A stretch of 64,000 nt of DNA, taken from the NCBI RefSeq assembly GCF_046630445.1, contig NC_092341.1:30704001-30768000 (forward strand), in the 5' to 3' direction. The DNA comes from Rutidosis leptorrhynchoides (lineage: Eukaryota; Streptophyta; Magnoliopsida; Asterales; Asteraceae). Positions within the stretch are counted from its first letter, which is position 1. Each line of letters opens with the position of its first letter. The translations under genes were made by a program, and so were the position numbers. This document shows positions 32,498 to 46,048 of this stretch, piece by piece. The notes beneath the pieces were generated by a model. It had not been told where the DNA came from. It did not search any database and worked only from the letters and a program-made list of their open reading frames with translations.

Positions 32498-34935
32498 CTA
32501 CAACTAGTTGTCCACAGTTAGATGTACAGAAATAAATCGATAAATATTATCTTGAATCAATCCACGACCCAGTGTATACATATCTCAGTATTGATCACAA
32601 CTCAAACTATATATATTTTGAAATCAACCTCAACCCTGTATAGCTAACTCCAACATTCACATATAGAGTGTCTATGGTTGTTCCGAAATATATATAGATG
32701 TGTCGACATGATAGGTCGAAACATTGTATACGTGTCTATGGTATCTCAAGATTACATAATATGCAATACAAGTTGATTAAGTTATGATTGGAATAGATTT
32801 GTTACCAATTTTCACGTAGCTAAAATGAGAAAAATTATCCAATCTTGTTTTACCCATAACTTCTTCATTTTAAATCCGTTTTGAGTGAATCAAATTGCTA
32901 TGGTTTCATATTGAACTCTATTTTATGAATCTAAATAGAAAAGGTATAGGTTTATAGTCAGAAAAATAAGTTAAAAGTCGTTTTTGTAAAGGTAGTCATT
33001 TCAGTCGAAAGAACGACGTCTAGATGACCATTTTAGAAAACATAATTCCACTTTGAGTTTAACCATAATTTTTGGATATAGTTTCATGTTCATAATAAAA
33101 ATCATTTTCCCAGAATAACAACTTTTAAATCAAAGTTTATCATAGTTTTTAATTAACTAACCCAAAACAGCCCGCGGTGTTACTACGACGGCGTAAATCC
33201 GATTTTACGGTGTTTTTCGTGTTTCCAGGTTTTAAATCATTAAGTTAGCATATCATATAGATATAGAACATGTGTTTAGTTGATTTTAAAAGTCAAGTTA
33301 TAAGGATTAACTTTTATTTGCGAACAAGTTTAGAATTAACTAAACTATGTTCTAGTGATTACAAGTTTAAACCTTCGAATAAGATAGCTTTATATGTATG
33401 AATAGAATGATGTTATGAACATCATTACTACCTCAAGTTCCTTGGATAAACCTACTGGAAATGAGAAAAATAGATCTAGCTTCAAAGGATCCTTGGATGG
33501 CTTGAAAGTTCTTGAAGCAGAATCATGACACGAAAACAATTTCAAGTAAGATTTCCACTCGAAATAAGATTGTTATAGTTATAGAAATTGAATTAAAGTT
33601 TGAATATGATTATTACCTTGTATTAGAAAGATAACCTACTGTAATTAACAAAGGTTTCTTGATCTTGGATGATTACTTGGAATGGATTTAGAAAACTTGG
33701 AAGTAAACTTGCAATCTTGGAAGTATTCTTGATTTTATGAAACTAGAACTTTTGGAATTTATGAAGAACACTTAGAACTTGAAGATAGAACTTGAGAGAG
33801 ATCAATTAGATGAATAAAATTGAAGAATGAAAGTGTTTGTAGGTGTTTTTGGTCGTTGGTGTATGGATTAGATATAAAGGATATGTAATTTTGTTTTCAT
33901 GTAAATAAGTCATGAATGATTACTCATATTTTTGTAATTTTATGAGATATTTTATGCTAGTTGCCAAATGATGGTTCCCAAATGTGTTAGGTGACTCACA
34001 TGGGCTGCTAATAGCTGATCATTGGAGTGTATATACCAATAGTACATACATCTAAAAGCTGTGTATTGTACGAGTACGAATACGGGTGCATACGAGTAGA
34101 ATTGTTGATGAAACTGAACGAGGATGTAATTGTAAGCATTTTTGTTAAGTAGAGGTATTTTGATAAGTGTCTTGAAGTCTTTTAAAATTGTATGAATACA
34201 TATTAAAACACTACATGTATATACATTTTAACTGAGTCGTTAAGTCATCGTTAGTCGTTACATGTAAATGTTGTTTTGAAACCTTTAGGTTAACGATCTT
34301 GTTGAATGTTGTTAACCCATTATTTATTATAACAAATGAGATGTTAAATTGTTATATTATCATGATATTATGATATATAATATATCTTAGTATGATATAT
34401 ATACAGTTAAATGTCGTTACAACGATAATCGTTACATATATGTCTCGTTTCGAAATCATTAAGTTAGTAGTCTTATTTTTACATATGTATTTCATTGTTA
34501 ATACCCTTAATAATATATTTACTTATCATTTAACATAATTAACCAAGTGTATCAATATCTTAATATGATTCATATGTACCTAGTAAGACGTTGTTATAAC
34601 GATAATCGTTATATATATCGTTTTCGAGTTTCTTAAATTAATAGTCTCATTTTTATGTATATAACTCATTGTTAAAATACCTAATGAGACACATACTTAT
34701 AATAAAATCATGTTAACTATATATATAACCATATATATGTCATCGTATAGTTTTTACAAGTTTTAACGTTCGTGAATCACCGGTCAACTTGGGTGGTCAA
34801 TTGTCTATATGAAACCTATTTCAATTAATCAAGTCTTAACAAGTTTCATTGATTAACATGTTGGAAACACTTAATCATGTAAATAACAATTTCATTTAAC
34901 ATATATATAAACATGGAAAAGTTCGGGTCACTACA
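32498..34935 (-). repeat. 3' LTR of TE-B, right piece
   Basis: It continues the LTR after the GTAAC target copy (32493-32497) and ends ...CACTACA at 34935. Together with 17720-18719 it makes exactly 3438 bp. Palindromes lie at 34421-34433 and 34596-34612. Confidence 0.94.
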
Positions 34936-34970
34936 GTACCTACCCGTTAAATAAATTTCGTCCCGAAATT

Positions 34971-36893
34971 TTAAGCAGTTGTTGACGTATCTTCTGGAAA
35001 TAAATGCGGGTATTTCTTCTTCATCTGATCTTCACGCTCCCAGGTGAACTCGGGTCCTCTACGAGCATTCCATCGAACCTTAACAATCGGTATCTTGTTT
35101 TGTTTAAGTCTCTTAACCTCACGATCCATTATTTCGACGGGTTCTTCAATGAATTGAAGTTTTTCATTGATTTGGATTTCGTCCAACGGAATAGTGAGAT
35201 CTTCTTTAGCAAAACATTTCTTCAAATTTGAGACGTGGAAAGTGTTATGTACAGCCGCGAGTTGTTGAGGTAGCTCAAGTTGGTAAGCTACTGGTCCGAC
35301 ACGATCTATAATCTTGAATGGTCCAATGTACCTTGGATTTAGTTTCCCCCGTTTACCAAATCGAACAACGCATTTCCAAGGTGAAACCTTAAGCATGACC
35401 ATTTCTCCAATTTCAAACTCTATATCTTTTCTTTTACTGTCCGCGTAGCTCTTTTGTCGACTCTGGGCGGTTTTCAATCTTTGTTGAATTTGGATGATTT
35501 TCTCGGTAGTTTCTTGTATTATCTCCGGACCCGTAATCTGTCTATCCCCCACTTCACTCCAACAAATCAGAGACCTACAATTTCTACCATAAAGTGCTTC
35601 AAATGGCGCCATCTCAATGCTTGAATGGTAGCTGTTGTTGTAGGAAAATTCTGCTAACGGTAGATGTCGATCCCAACTGTTTCCGAAATCAATAACACAA
35701 GCTCGTAGCATGTCTTCAAGCGTTTGTATCGTCCTTTCGCTCTGCCCATCAGTTTGTGGATGATAGGCAGTACTCATGTCTAGACGAGTTCCCAATGCTT
35801 GCTGTAATGTCTGCCAGAATCTTGAAATAAATCTGCCATCCCTATCAGAGATAATAGAGATTGGTATTCCATGTCTGGAGACGACTTCCTTCAAATACAG
35901 TTGTGCTAACTTCTCCATCTTGTCATCTTCTCTTATTGGCAGGAAGTGTGCTGACTTGGTGAGACGATCAACTATTACCCAAATAGTATCATAACCACTT
36001 GCAGTCCTTGGCAATTTAGTAATGAAATCCATGGTAATGCTTTCCCATTTCCATTCCAGGATTTCAGGTTGTTGTAGTAGACCTGATGGTTTCTGATGTT
36101 CAGCTTTGACCTTAGAACACGTCAAACATTCTCCTACATATTTAGCAATATCGGCTTTCATACCTGGCCACCAAAAATGTTTCTTAAGATCCTTGTACAT
36201 CTTCCCCGTTCCAGGATGTATTGAGTATCTGGTTTTATGAGCTTCTCTAAGTACCATTTCTCTCATATCTCCAAATTTTGGTACCCAAATTCTTTTAGCC
36301 CTATACCGGGTTCCGTCTTCCCGAATATTAAGATGCTTCTCCGATCCTTTGGGAATTTCATCCTTTAAATTTCCCTCTTTTAAAACTCCTTGTTGCGCCT
36401 CCTTTATTTGAGTAGTAAGGTTAGTGTGAATCATTATATTCATAGAGTTTACTCGAATGGGTTCTCTGTCCTTTCTGCTCAAGGCGTCGGCTACCACATT
36501 TGCCTTCCCCGGGTGGTAACGAATCTCAAAGTCGTAATCATTCAACAATTCAATCCACCTACGCTGCCTCATATTCAGTTGTTTCTGATTAAATATGTGT
36601 TGAAGACTTTTGTGGTCGGTATATATAATACTTTTAACCCCATATAAGTAGTGCCTCCAAGTCTTTAATGCAAAAACAACCGCGCCTAATTCCAAATCAT
36701 GCTTCGTATAATTTTGCTCGTGAATCTTCAATTGACTAGACGCATAAGCAATCACCTTCGTCCGTTGCATTAATACACAACCGAGACCTTGCTTTGATGC
36801 GTCACAATAAATCACAAAATCATCATTCCCTTCAGGCAATGACAATATAGGTGCCGTAGTTAGCTTTTTCTTCAATAATTGAAACGCCTTCTC
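34971..36893 (-). pseudogene. TE-B pol, 3' part: RNase H, integrase, chromodomain
   Basis: It is open from just after a TAA (36894-36896) to the normal end. RNase H ([10 protein letters not shown]), the integrase HHCC finger with CLTC, the DDE core ([19 protein letters not shown]) and the chromodomain-like tail ([17 protein letters not shown]) are all retained. It is nearly the same as 3269-5401 of TE-A, with a two-residue shorter C-terminus. Its integrase reads HFWWPGM, the usual form, where TE-A has HFWLPGM. Confidence 0.92.
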
Positions 36894-37127
36894 TTATTCA
36901 TCCTTCCATTCAAATTTCTTCCCTTTATGCGTTAATGCAGTCAAGGGTTTTGCTATTTTGGAGAAATCTTGGATGAATCTTCTGTAGTAACCAGCCAATC
37001 CTAAAAATTGACGTATATGCTTCGGAGTTTTTGGGGTTTCCCACTTTTCAACGGTTTCGATCTTTGCCGGGTCCACCTGGATACCTTCTTTGTTCACTAT
37101 GTGACCGAGGAATTGAACTTCTTCCAA
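36894..37127 (-). pseudogene. TE-B pol, short piece between two stops
   Basis: 77 residues of RT thumb/connection ([25 protein letters not shown]). It is bounded by TGG-to-TAG at 37130-37132 and CAA-to-TAA at 36894-36896. TE-A has sense codons at both sites but a different stop nearby, so all are independent decay. Confidence 0.88.
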
Positions 37128-39584
37128 CTAAAATGCACACTTTGAAAACTTAGCGTACAGTTTTTCTTTCCTCAATACTTCTAGCACTTTTCTCAAATGT
37201 TCTTCGTGCTCTTGATCATTCTTTAAGTAAATAAGTATGTCATTGATGAAAACAATGACAAACTTGTCAAGATATGGCCCACACACTCGGTTCATAAGGT
37301 CTATGAACATAGCTGGTGCGTTAGTCAATCCAAACGTCATAACCATAAACTCGTAATGACCATAACGCGTCCTAAAAGCAGTTTTTGGAATATCATCCTC
37401 CTTTACTCGCATTTGATGATATCCAGAACGTAAATCGATCTTCGAATAAACCGACGAGCCTTGTAGTTGATCAAATAAGTCGTCAATTCTCGGCAGTGGA
37501 TAACGGTTTTTGATGGTAAGTTTGTTCAACTCTCTGTAGTCAATACACAACCTAAATGTACCATCCTTCTTCTTGACAAACAAAACAGGAGCTCCCCATG
37601 GTGATGTGCTTGGTCGAATAAAACCACGTTCTAATAGTTCTTGCAGTTGGCTTTGCAGTTCTTTCATCTCGCCGGGTGAGAGTCTATAAGGAGCACGAGC
37701 TATTGGTGCAGCTCCTGGTACAAGATCTATTTGAAATTCAACAGATCGATGTGGAGGTAGTCCCGGTAATTCTTTCGGAAATACATCGGGAAATTCTTTT
37801 GCGACGGGAACATCATTGATGCTCTTTTCTTCAGTTTGTACTTTCTCGACGTGTGCTAGAACAGCATAGCAACCTTTTATTATTAGTTTTTGTGCCTTCA
37901 AATTACTAATAAGATGTAGCTTCATGTTGCCCTTTTCTCCGTACACCATTAAGGGTTCTCCATCTTCTCGTACAATGCGAATTGCATTTTTATAACATAC
38001 GATCTCTGCTTTCACCTTCTTCAGCCAGTCCATGCCAACTATTACATCAAAACTCCCTAACTCTACTGGTATCAAATCAATCTTAAATATTTCGCTACCC
38101 AGTTTAATTTCTCGATTCCGGCATATATTATTTGCTGAAATTAATTTACCGTTTGCTAATTCGAGTAAAAATTTACTATCCAACGACGTCAATGGAAAAC
38201 TTAATTTAGCACAAAAATCTCTACTCATATAGCTTCTATCCGCACCCGAATCAAATAAAACGTAAGCAGATTTATTGTCAATAAGAAACGTACCCGTAAC
38301 AAGCTCCAGGTCTTCCTGTGCCTCTGCCGCATTAATATTGAAAACTCTTCTGCGGCCTTGTCCATTCGTGTTCTCCTGGTTCGGGCAATTTCTAATAATG
38401 TGGCCCGGTTTTTCACATTTATAACAAACTACATTGGCATAACTTGCTCCGACACTACTTGCTCCGCCATTACTCGTTTCGACACCATTTGTTCCTTTCG
38501 TTCTGTTAACCCCTGGTCCGTAGACCTCACACTTCGCCGCGCTATGACCATTTCTTTTACACTTGTTGCAAAATTTGGTGCAGAACCCCGAGTGATACTT
38601 TTCACACCTTTGGCATAGCTGCTTCTGATTGTTGTTGTTGTTGCGGTTGTTATTATTGTTGGGATGATTGTTGTAGTTGCTGTTGTTGTTGTTGTTATTG
38701 TTGTTGTTGTTGTTGGGCCGTTTGTTGTAGTTGCGATTGATGTTGCGATTGTTGGGATAATTGTTGCGATTATTATTGTAATTGCTGTTGTTGTTGTATT
38801 GGTGATTCTTATCACCATTTTCCTCCCACTTTCTTTTGACTTGCTTCACATTGGCCTCTTCAGCTGTCTGTTCTTTAATTCTTTCCTCAATCTGGTTCAC
38901 TAGTTTGTGAGCCATTCTACATGCCTGTTGTATGGAGGTGGGCTCGTGTGAACTTATATCTTCTTGGATTCTTTCCGGTAATCCTTTCACAAACACGTCG
39001 ATCTTCTCTTCCTCATCTTCGAACGCTCCCGGACACAATAGGCACAATTCTGTGAATCGTCTTTCGTACGTGGTAATATCAAATCCTTGGGTTCGTAACC
39101 CTCTAAGTTCTGTCTTGAGCTTATTGACCTCGGTTCTGGGATGGTACTTCTCGTTCATCAAGTGCTTGAATGCTGACCACGGTAGTGCGTACGCATCATC
39201 TTGTCCCACTTGCTCTAGATAGGTATTCCACCATGTTAACGCAGAACCTATGAAGGTATGCGTAGCGTACTTCACTTTGTCCTCTTCAGTACACTTACTT
39301 ATGGCAAACACCGATTCGACCTTCTCGGTCCACCGTTTCAATCCGATCGGTCCTTCGGTTCCATCAAATTCCAAAGGTTTGCAGGCAGTGAATTCTTTGT
39401 AGGTGCATCCTACACGATTTCCTGTACTTCTAGATCCAAGGTTATTGTTGGTATGTAGCGCAGCCTGTACTGCGGCTATGTTTGAAGCTAGAAAAGTACA
39501 GAATTTCTCTTCATTCATATTCACGGTGTGTCGAGTAGTCGGTGCCATTTCCTTCAAAATAGTCAAATGGAACAAGTTAATCAT
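37128..39584 (-). pseudogene. TE-B gag, protease and RT in one frame
   Basis: 818 residues show that gag and pol of this family form one continuous frame. Gag capsid (about 70-245), Asn-rich linker (two residues longer than in TE-A), CCHC knuckle [14 protein letters not shown], protease with intact DSGADRSYM, then RT to just past the catalytic block. That block reads FINDIL where TE-A reads FIDDIL: the first Asp of the metal-binding pair is Asn, so this RT should be dead even without the stop at the end. The total frame equals TE-A at 1538 codons including stop. Confidence 0.92.
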
Positions 39585-39686
39585 ACAGAATATTAAGAGT
39601 AGTTAATAGTATTTCGTAGCATAATATGAACTCATTTATAAAAGCTTTTTCTTCATATTAGAGTTTTATAAGTTTAAATTCGGGTA

Positions 39687-39702
39687 GTACCTACCCGTTA
39701 AG
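39687..39702 (-). promoter_or_regulatory. Internal PPT-like site of TE-B
   Basis: GTACCTACCCGTTAAG, the same internal copy as at 7985 in TE-A, between the F-box ORF and gag. Confidence 0.5.
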
Positions 39703-39889
39703 TTCATACTTAGTAGCTAATATACAATTCAACTACTACAATTCTATATGAAAAACTGATTATAATAATATTTCGCGTTCATACTTTTATACAATATTTT
39801 ACAAACTTACAATACCGCTTATTTTACATAAAGCATGAAATATAGCACACAATAACTTTGATACAAGATAGTTGTGAAGATAATTCTAG

Positions 39890-40573
39890 CTAGTACACAA
39901 GTCGTTTAGCAAAGGCAATAAAGACACGTAATTCATACGTCCAGAAACAAGTCATGCATTCTGGTTTTACTAGGACTACTTCCCATCCTTGGTCTTGTGG
40001 AACATAACCGTTATGGCCGTTGATAAGACAGCGTGTTGTAAAGTCGTCAAAGGGACGAGGGTTACGTAATGACCAACAGTCTCGTAATAACCTAAAAACC
40101 TCATTTCTTACCCCAATTACCGACTCCGTCACTTGTGGGAATGTTTTGTTTAATAGTTATAGCCCGATGTTCTTTTTCTCACTTTGGTGAGAAGCGAACA
40201 TTACTAACCCGTAAGCATAGCATGCTTCTTTATGTTGCATGTTAGCCGCTTTTTCTAAATCATGAAGTCCTATATTCGGATACATTGAGTCAAAATAATT
40301 TCTTAACCCGTTGCGTAAAATAGCATTTGGGTTCCCCGCAATATATGCGTCAAAGTAAACACATCGTAACTTATAGGTTTCCCAATGTGATATCCCCCAT
40401 CTTTCAAACGAAAGTCTCTTATAAACCAAGACATTCTTGGAACGTTCTTCGAATGTCTTACAAACTGATTTCGCCGTAAATAGTTGTGCCGAAGAATTCT
40501 GACCGACTCTAGACAAGATTTCATCAATCATGTCTCTGGGTAGGTCTCTTAAAATATTGGGTTGTCTATCCAT
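39890..40573 (-). pseudogene. F-box passenger ORF of TE-B (one stop)
   Basis: This matches the intact 227-codon ORF of TE-A at 8188-8871. The first 138 codons (40157-40573) include the F-box (LRDLPRDMIDEILSRVGQ). A CAA-to-TAA change gives a stop at 40157-40159; the frame then reopens to the normal end (80-codon ORF at 39890-40132). About eight residue differences from TE-A lie in the first 138 positions, with roughly five silent changes, so selection on the protein is not evident by eye. Confidence 0.82.
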
Positions 40574-40712
40574 TTTGTGTTTTTATACTGTAAAATAGAC
40601 AAGAGTTAGATTCATAAAAAAAATATACTTATTAATACAAGAAATTTTTACATATATCATAAAGCATAACCACACTATATTACATATATTACACCACACG
40701 AATACAACTATC

Positions 40713-41312
40713 TTATTCCGACTCGCTCGTTTCTTCTTCTTCGGTTTTGGTTCGTTTTGCCAAGTTTCTAGGGATATATGATGTTCCCCTAATACGAGCT
40801 GTCGTTTTCCACAACGGTTTAGAAAAACCTGGTGGTTTAGAGGTTCCCGGGTCATTGTTACAACTTAAGGGCTTCGGGGGTTGACGATACATATAAAGTT
40901 CATCAGGATTGGAATTAGATTTCTCTATTTTTATGGCCTTTCCCTTATTATTTTCTTTTGCCTTTTTAAATTCAGTTGGGGTAATTTCTATAACATCATC
41001 GGAATTCTCGTCGAAATCCGATTCATCGGAGAATTGGTAATCCTCCCAATATTTTGCTTCCTTGGCGGAAACACCATTGACCATAATTAACCTTGGTCGA
41101 TTGGTTGAAGATTTTCTTTTACTTAACCGTTTTATTATTTCCCCCACTGGTTCTATTTCCTCCTCCGGTTCCTCCTCTTCCGGTTCTGATTCTTCTTCCG
41201 GTTCTGATTCTTCTTTCGGTTCTTCTTCGGGAACTTGTGAATCAGTCTAATATATATTCGACTCTTCGTTATTATTAGGTGAGTCAATGGGATTTGTGCT
41301 AGAGGTATACAT
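40713..41312 (-). pseudogene. Acidic passenger ORF of TE-B
   Basis: The 144-codon ORF at 40713-41147 spans the place where TE-A has a TGA, showing the two TE-A pieces were one frame. Upstream, a short deletion beside 41250 creates an in-frame TAG that cuts off the N-terminal Glu-rich part. No known domain. Confidence 0.55.
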
Positions 41313-41507
41313 CTATCACACAATATCAAACATGTTAAGAGATTAATATATCACATAATATATACATGTTAATAATATATAGTTTCCAACAAAAATGTTA
41401 AGCAATCATTTTTAAAGAAAACACGGTCGAAGTTCAGACTCACTAATGCATCCTAACAAACTCGATAAGACACACTAATGCAAATTTTCTGGTTCTCTAA
41501 GACCAAC

Positions 41508-41519
41508 GCTCGGATACCA
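41508..41519 (-). promoter_or_regulatory. Primer-binding site of TE-B (one mismatch)
   Basis: TGGTATCCGAGC on the element strand, 2 nt from the LTR. TE-A has TGGTATCAGAGC, so one base has changed since insertion. Confidence 0.8.
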
Positions 41520-41521
41520 AC

Positions 41522-44500
41522 TGAAATGTCCCGTTCTTATTGATTAAAAACGTTCCATATTAATTGATTTCGTTGCGAGGTTTTGACCTCTATATGAGAC
41601 GTTTTTCAAATACTGCATTCATTTTAAAACAAACCATAACCTTTATTTCATAAATAAAGGTTTAAAAAGCTTTACGTAGATTATCAAATAATGATAATCT
41701 AAAATATCCTGTTTACACACGACCATTACATAATGGTTTACAATACAAATATGTTACATCGAAATCAGTTTCTTGAATGCAGTTTTTACACAATATCATA
41801 CAAACATGGACTACAAATCTTATCCTTATTTTAGTATGCAACAGTGGAAGCTCTTAGTATTCACCTGAGAATAAACATGCTTTAAACGTCAACAAAAATG
41901 TTGGTGAGTTATAGGTTTAACCTATATATATCAAATCGTAACAATAGACCACAAGATTTCATATTTCAATACACATCCCATACATAGAGATAAAAATCAT
42001 TCATATGGTGAACACCTGGTAACCGACATTAACAAGATGCATATATAAGAATATCCCCATCATTCCGGGACACCCTTCGGATATGATATAAATTTCGAAG
42101 TACTAAAGCATCCGGTACTTTGGATGGGGTTTGTTAGGCCCAATAAATCTATCTTTAGGATTCGCGTCAATTAGGGTGTCTGTTCCCTAATTCTAAGATT
42201 ACCATACTTAATAAAAAGGGGCATATTCGATTTCGATAATTCAACCATAGAATGTAGTTTCCTGTACTTGTGTCTATTTTGTAAATCATTTATAAAACCT
42301 GCATGTATTCTCATCCCAAAAATATTAGATTTTAAAAGTGGGACTATAACTCACTTTCACAGATTTTTACTTCGTCGGGAAGTAAGACTTGGCCACTGGT
42401 TGATTCACGAACCTATAACAATATATACATATATATCAAAGTATGTTCAAAATATATTTACAACACTTTTAATATATTTTGATGTTTTAAGTTTATTAAG
42501 TCAGCTGTCCTCGTTAGTAACCTACAACTAGTTGTCCACAGTTAGATGTACATAAATAAATTGATAAATATTATCTTGAATCAATCCACGACCCAGTGTA
42601 TACATATCTCAGTATTGATCACAACTCAAACTATATATATTTTGGAATCAACCTCAACCCTGTATAGCTAACTCCAACATTCACATATAGAGTGTCTATG
42701 GTTGTTCCGAAATATATATAGATGTGTCGACATGATATGTCGAAACATTGTATACGTGTCTATGGTATCTCAAGATTACATAATATGCAATACAAGTTGA
42801 TTAAGTTATGATTGGAATAGATTTGTTACCAATTTTCACGTAGCTAAAATGAGAAAAATTATCCAATCTTGTTTTACCCATAACTTCTTCATTTTAAATC
42901 CGTTTTGAGTGAATCAAATTGCTATGGTTTCATATTGAACTCTATTTTATGAATCTAAACAGAAAAGGTATAGGTTTATAGTCGGAAAAATAAGTTAAAA
43001 GTCGTTTTTGTAAAGGTAGTCATTTCAGTCGAAAGAACGACGTCTAGATGACCATTTTAGAAAACATAATTCCACTTTGAGTTTAACCATAATTTTTGGA
43101 TATAGTTTCATGTTCATAATAAAAATCATTTTCCCAGAATAACAACTTTTAAATCAAAGTTTATCATAGTTTTTAATTAACTAACCCAAAACAGCCCGCG
43201 GTGTTACTACGACGGCGTAAATTCGGTTTTACGGTGTTTTTCGTGTTTCCGGGTTTTAAATCATTAAGTTAGCATATCATATAGATATAGAACATGTGTT
43301 TAGTTGATTTTAAAAGTCAAGTTAGAAGGATTAACTTTTATTTGCGAACAAGTTTAGAATTAACTAAACTATGTTCTAGTGATTACAAGTTTAAACCTTC
43401 GAATAAGATAGCTTTATATGTATGAATAGAATGATGTTATGAACATCATTACTACCTCAAGTTCCTTGGATAAACCTACTGGAAATGAGAAAAATAGATC
43501 TAGCTTCAAAGGATCCTTGGATGGCTTGAAAGTTCTTGAAGCAGAATCATGACACGAAAATAATTTCAAGTAAGATTTCCACTCGAAATAAGATTGTTAT
43601 AGTTATAGAAATTGAATTAAAGTTTGAATATGATTATTACCTTGTATTAGAAAGATAACCTACTGTAAGTAACAAAGGTTTCTTGATCTTGGATGATTAC
43701 TTGGAATGGATTTAGAAAACTTGGAAGTAAACTTGCAATCTTGGAAGTATTCTTGATTTTATGAAACTAGAACTTTTGGAATTTATGAAGAACACTTAGA
43801 ACTTGAAGATAGAACTTGAGAGAGATCAATTAGATGAAGAAAATTGAAGAATGAAAGTGTTTGTAGGTGTTTTTGGTCGTTGGTGTATGGATTAGATATA
43901 AAGGATATGTAATTTTGTTTTCATGTAAATAAGTCATGAATGATTACTCATATTTTTGTAATTTTATGAGATATTTTATGCTAGTTGCCAAATGATGGTT
44001 CCCAAATGTGTTATGTGACTCACATGGGCTGCTAATAGCTGATCATTGGAGTGTATATACCAATAGTACATACATCTAAAAGCTGTGTATTGTACGAGTA
44101 CGAATACGGGTGCATACGAGTAGAATTGTTGATGAAACTGAACGAGGATGTAATTGTAAGCATTTTTGTTAAGTAGAAGTATTTTGATAAGTGTCTTGAA
44201 GTCTTTCAAAAGTGTATGAATACATATTAAAACACTACATGTATATACATTTTAACTGAGTCGTTAAGTCATCGTTAGTCGTTACATGTAAATGTTGTTT
44301 TGAAACCTTTAGGTTAACGATCTTGTTGAATGTTGTTAACCCATTATTTATTATAACAAATGAGATGTTAAATTGTTATATTATCATGATATTATGATAT
44401 ATAATATATCTTAGTATGATATATATACAGTTAAATGTCGTTACAACGATAATCGTTACATATATGTCTCGTTTCAAAATCATTAAGTTAGTAGTCTTAT

Positions 44501-44959
44501 TTTTACATATGTATTTCATTGTTAATACACTTAATAATATATTTACTTATCATTTAACATAATTAACCAAGTGTATCAATATCTTAATATGATTCATATG
44601 TACCTAGTAAGACGTTGTTATAACGATAATCGTTATATATATCGTTTTCGAGTTTCTTAAATTAATAGTCTCATTTTTATGTATATAACTCATTGTTAAA
44701 ATACCTAATGAGATACATACTTATAATAAAATCATGTTAACTATATATATAACCATATATATGTCATCGTATAGTTTTTACAAGTTTTAACGTTCGTGAA
44801 TCACCGGTCAACTTGGGTGGTCAATTGTCTATATGAAACCTATTTCAATTAATCAAGTCTTAACAAGTTTGATTGCTTAACATGTTGGAAACACTTAATC
44901 ATGTAAATAACAATTTCATTTAATATATATATAAACATGGAAAAGTTCGGGTCACTACA
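41522..44959 (-). repeat. 5' LTR of TE-B
   Basis: A complete 3438-bp LTR ending ...CACTACA, followed by the ACAAG target copy. It contains the 77-codon minus ORF (43976-44209) and palindromes at 44445-44457 and 44620-44636. Confidence 0.95.
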
Positions 44960-44964
44960 ACAAG

Positions 44965-45970
44965 AAGCTTCCTGATGGCTCGTACGTTTATTTACTGTTA
45001 TATGTGGATGATATGTTGATTGTTTCAAAAAAACATGTCTGAGATCGACCAGTTAAAATCTCAACTCAAAAGTGGGTTTGAGATGAAAGATTTAGGTGTA
45101 GCTAAGAAGATATTGGGAATGGAGATTATTAGAAATAAACGTGAAGGAAAATTGTATTTGTCACAAAATAAATATATTGAGAAAGTTCTTCACCGTTTTG
45201 GGATGGATAACTCCAAACCGGTTAGTACTCCACTTGCTGCACATTTCAAACTTCCATCGGCGTTGTCACCGGAAACTGAGGAGGAGGTGGAGCATATGTC
45301 ACATGTTCCATATGCTAGTGCTGTGGGTAGCATCATGTATGCTATGGTATATACTAGACCGGATATTGCACAAGCGGTAAGCTTGGTGAGTAGATATATG
45401 GATTGTCCAGGAAAAGCTCATTGGAAAGCGGTGCAATGGATTCTTCGGTACCTCAGAGGGACAACTGATATTGGCTTAGTATTTGATAGCGGTGGTAATA
45501 CTAATGTTACAGGATACGTTGATTCAGACTATGCTGGTGATTTGGATCGGAGAAGGTCTCAGACGGGATATGTTTTTACTCTCGGAAGATGTGCTATTAG
45601 TTGGAAAGCAACATTACAATCGACAGTTGCTTTGTCGACAACTGAAGCGGAATACATGGCTATGACTGAGGGTGTGAAAGAAGCAAAGTGGCTGAGGGGT
45701 TTGGTTGGTGATCTGGGTTTGCAACAGGACGAAACTGTGGTGCATTGTGATAGCCAGAGTGCCATACATTTGACTAAAAACCAAGTGTATCATGAGAGAA
45801 CCAAACACATTGATGTACGGTATCACTTTATTCGTGAAGTAATATCTAAAGGGGTTATAATTGTGAGAAAGATCAGTACGACACATAATCCGGCAGATAT
45901 GTTGACTAAGCCAGTTACTACAAACAAGTTCGAACATTGTTTGGACTTGGTTGGCGTTCGAAGAAAGTGA
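44965..45970 (+). pseudogene. TE-D second half of RT and RNase H
   Basis: This resumes the TE-D pol frame after the ACAAG target copy. The catalytic YVDD is encoded at about 44999-45010, just downstream of the junction. An extra A in a run (45026-45032) shifts the frame; the 316-codon ORF from 45020 then carries [24 protein letters not shown], and RNase H ([53 protein letters not shown]). It ends with GVRRK, 78 bp before the 3' LTR. Confidence 0.9.
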
Positions 45971-46036
45971 TGAGCCCGGGAGGGCTGACAGGAAGTAGAG
46001 ATTGATAACGGATAGCAAAGAAATGAAATATTCGCC

Positions 46037-46048
46037 AAGGTGGAGATT
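46037..46048 (+). promoter_or_regulatory. Polypurine tract of TE-D
   Basis: AAGGTGGAGA lies immediately before the 3' LTR, the usual copia PPT form. Confidence 0.75.

Larger units (their letters stand above)
17720..44959 (-). mobile_element. TE-B: second copy of the TE-A gypsy family, nested in TE-D
   Basis: It is flanked by perfect target copies ACAAG (17715-17719 and 44960-44964). LTRs are 17720-18719 plus 32498-34935 (split by TE-E) and 41522-44959, each 3438 bp without the insert. Without TE-E it is about 13.46 kb, matching TE-A. In the unsplit first 1000 bp the two LTRs differ at about 11 sites (1.1%), so it is older than TE-A. Gag-pol has two private stops and a catalytic RT change; the F-box ORF has one stop; the PBS has one mismatch. 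Confidence 0.95.
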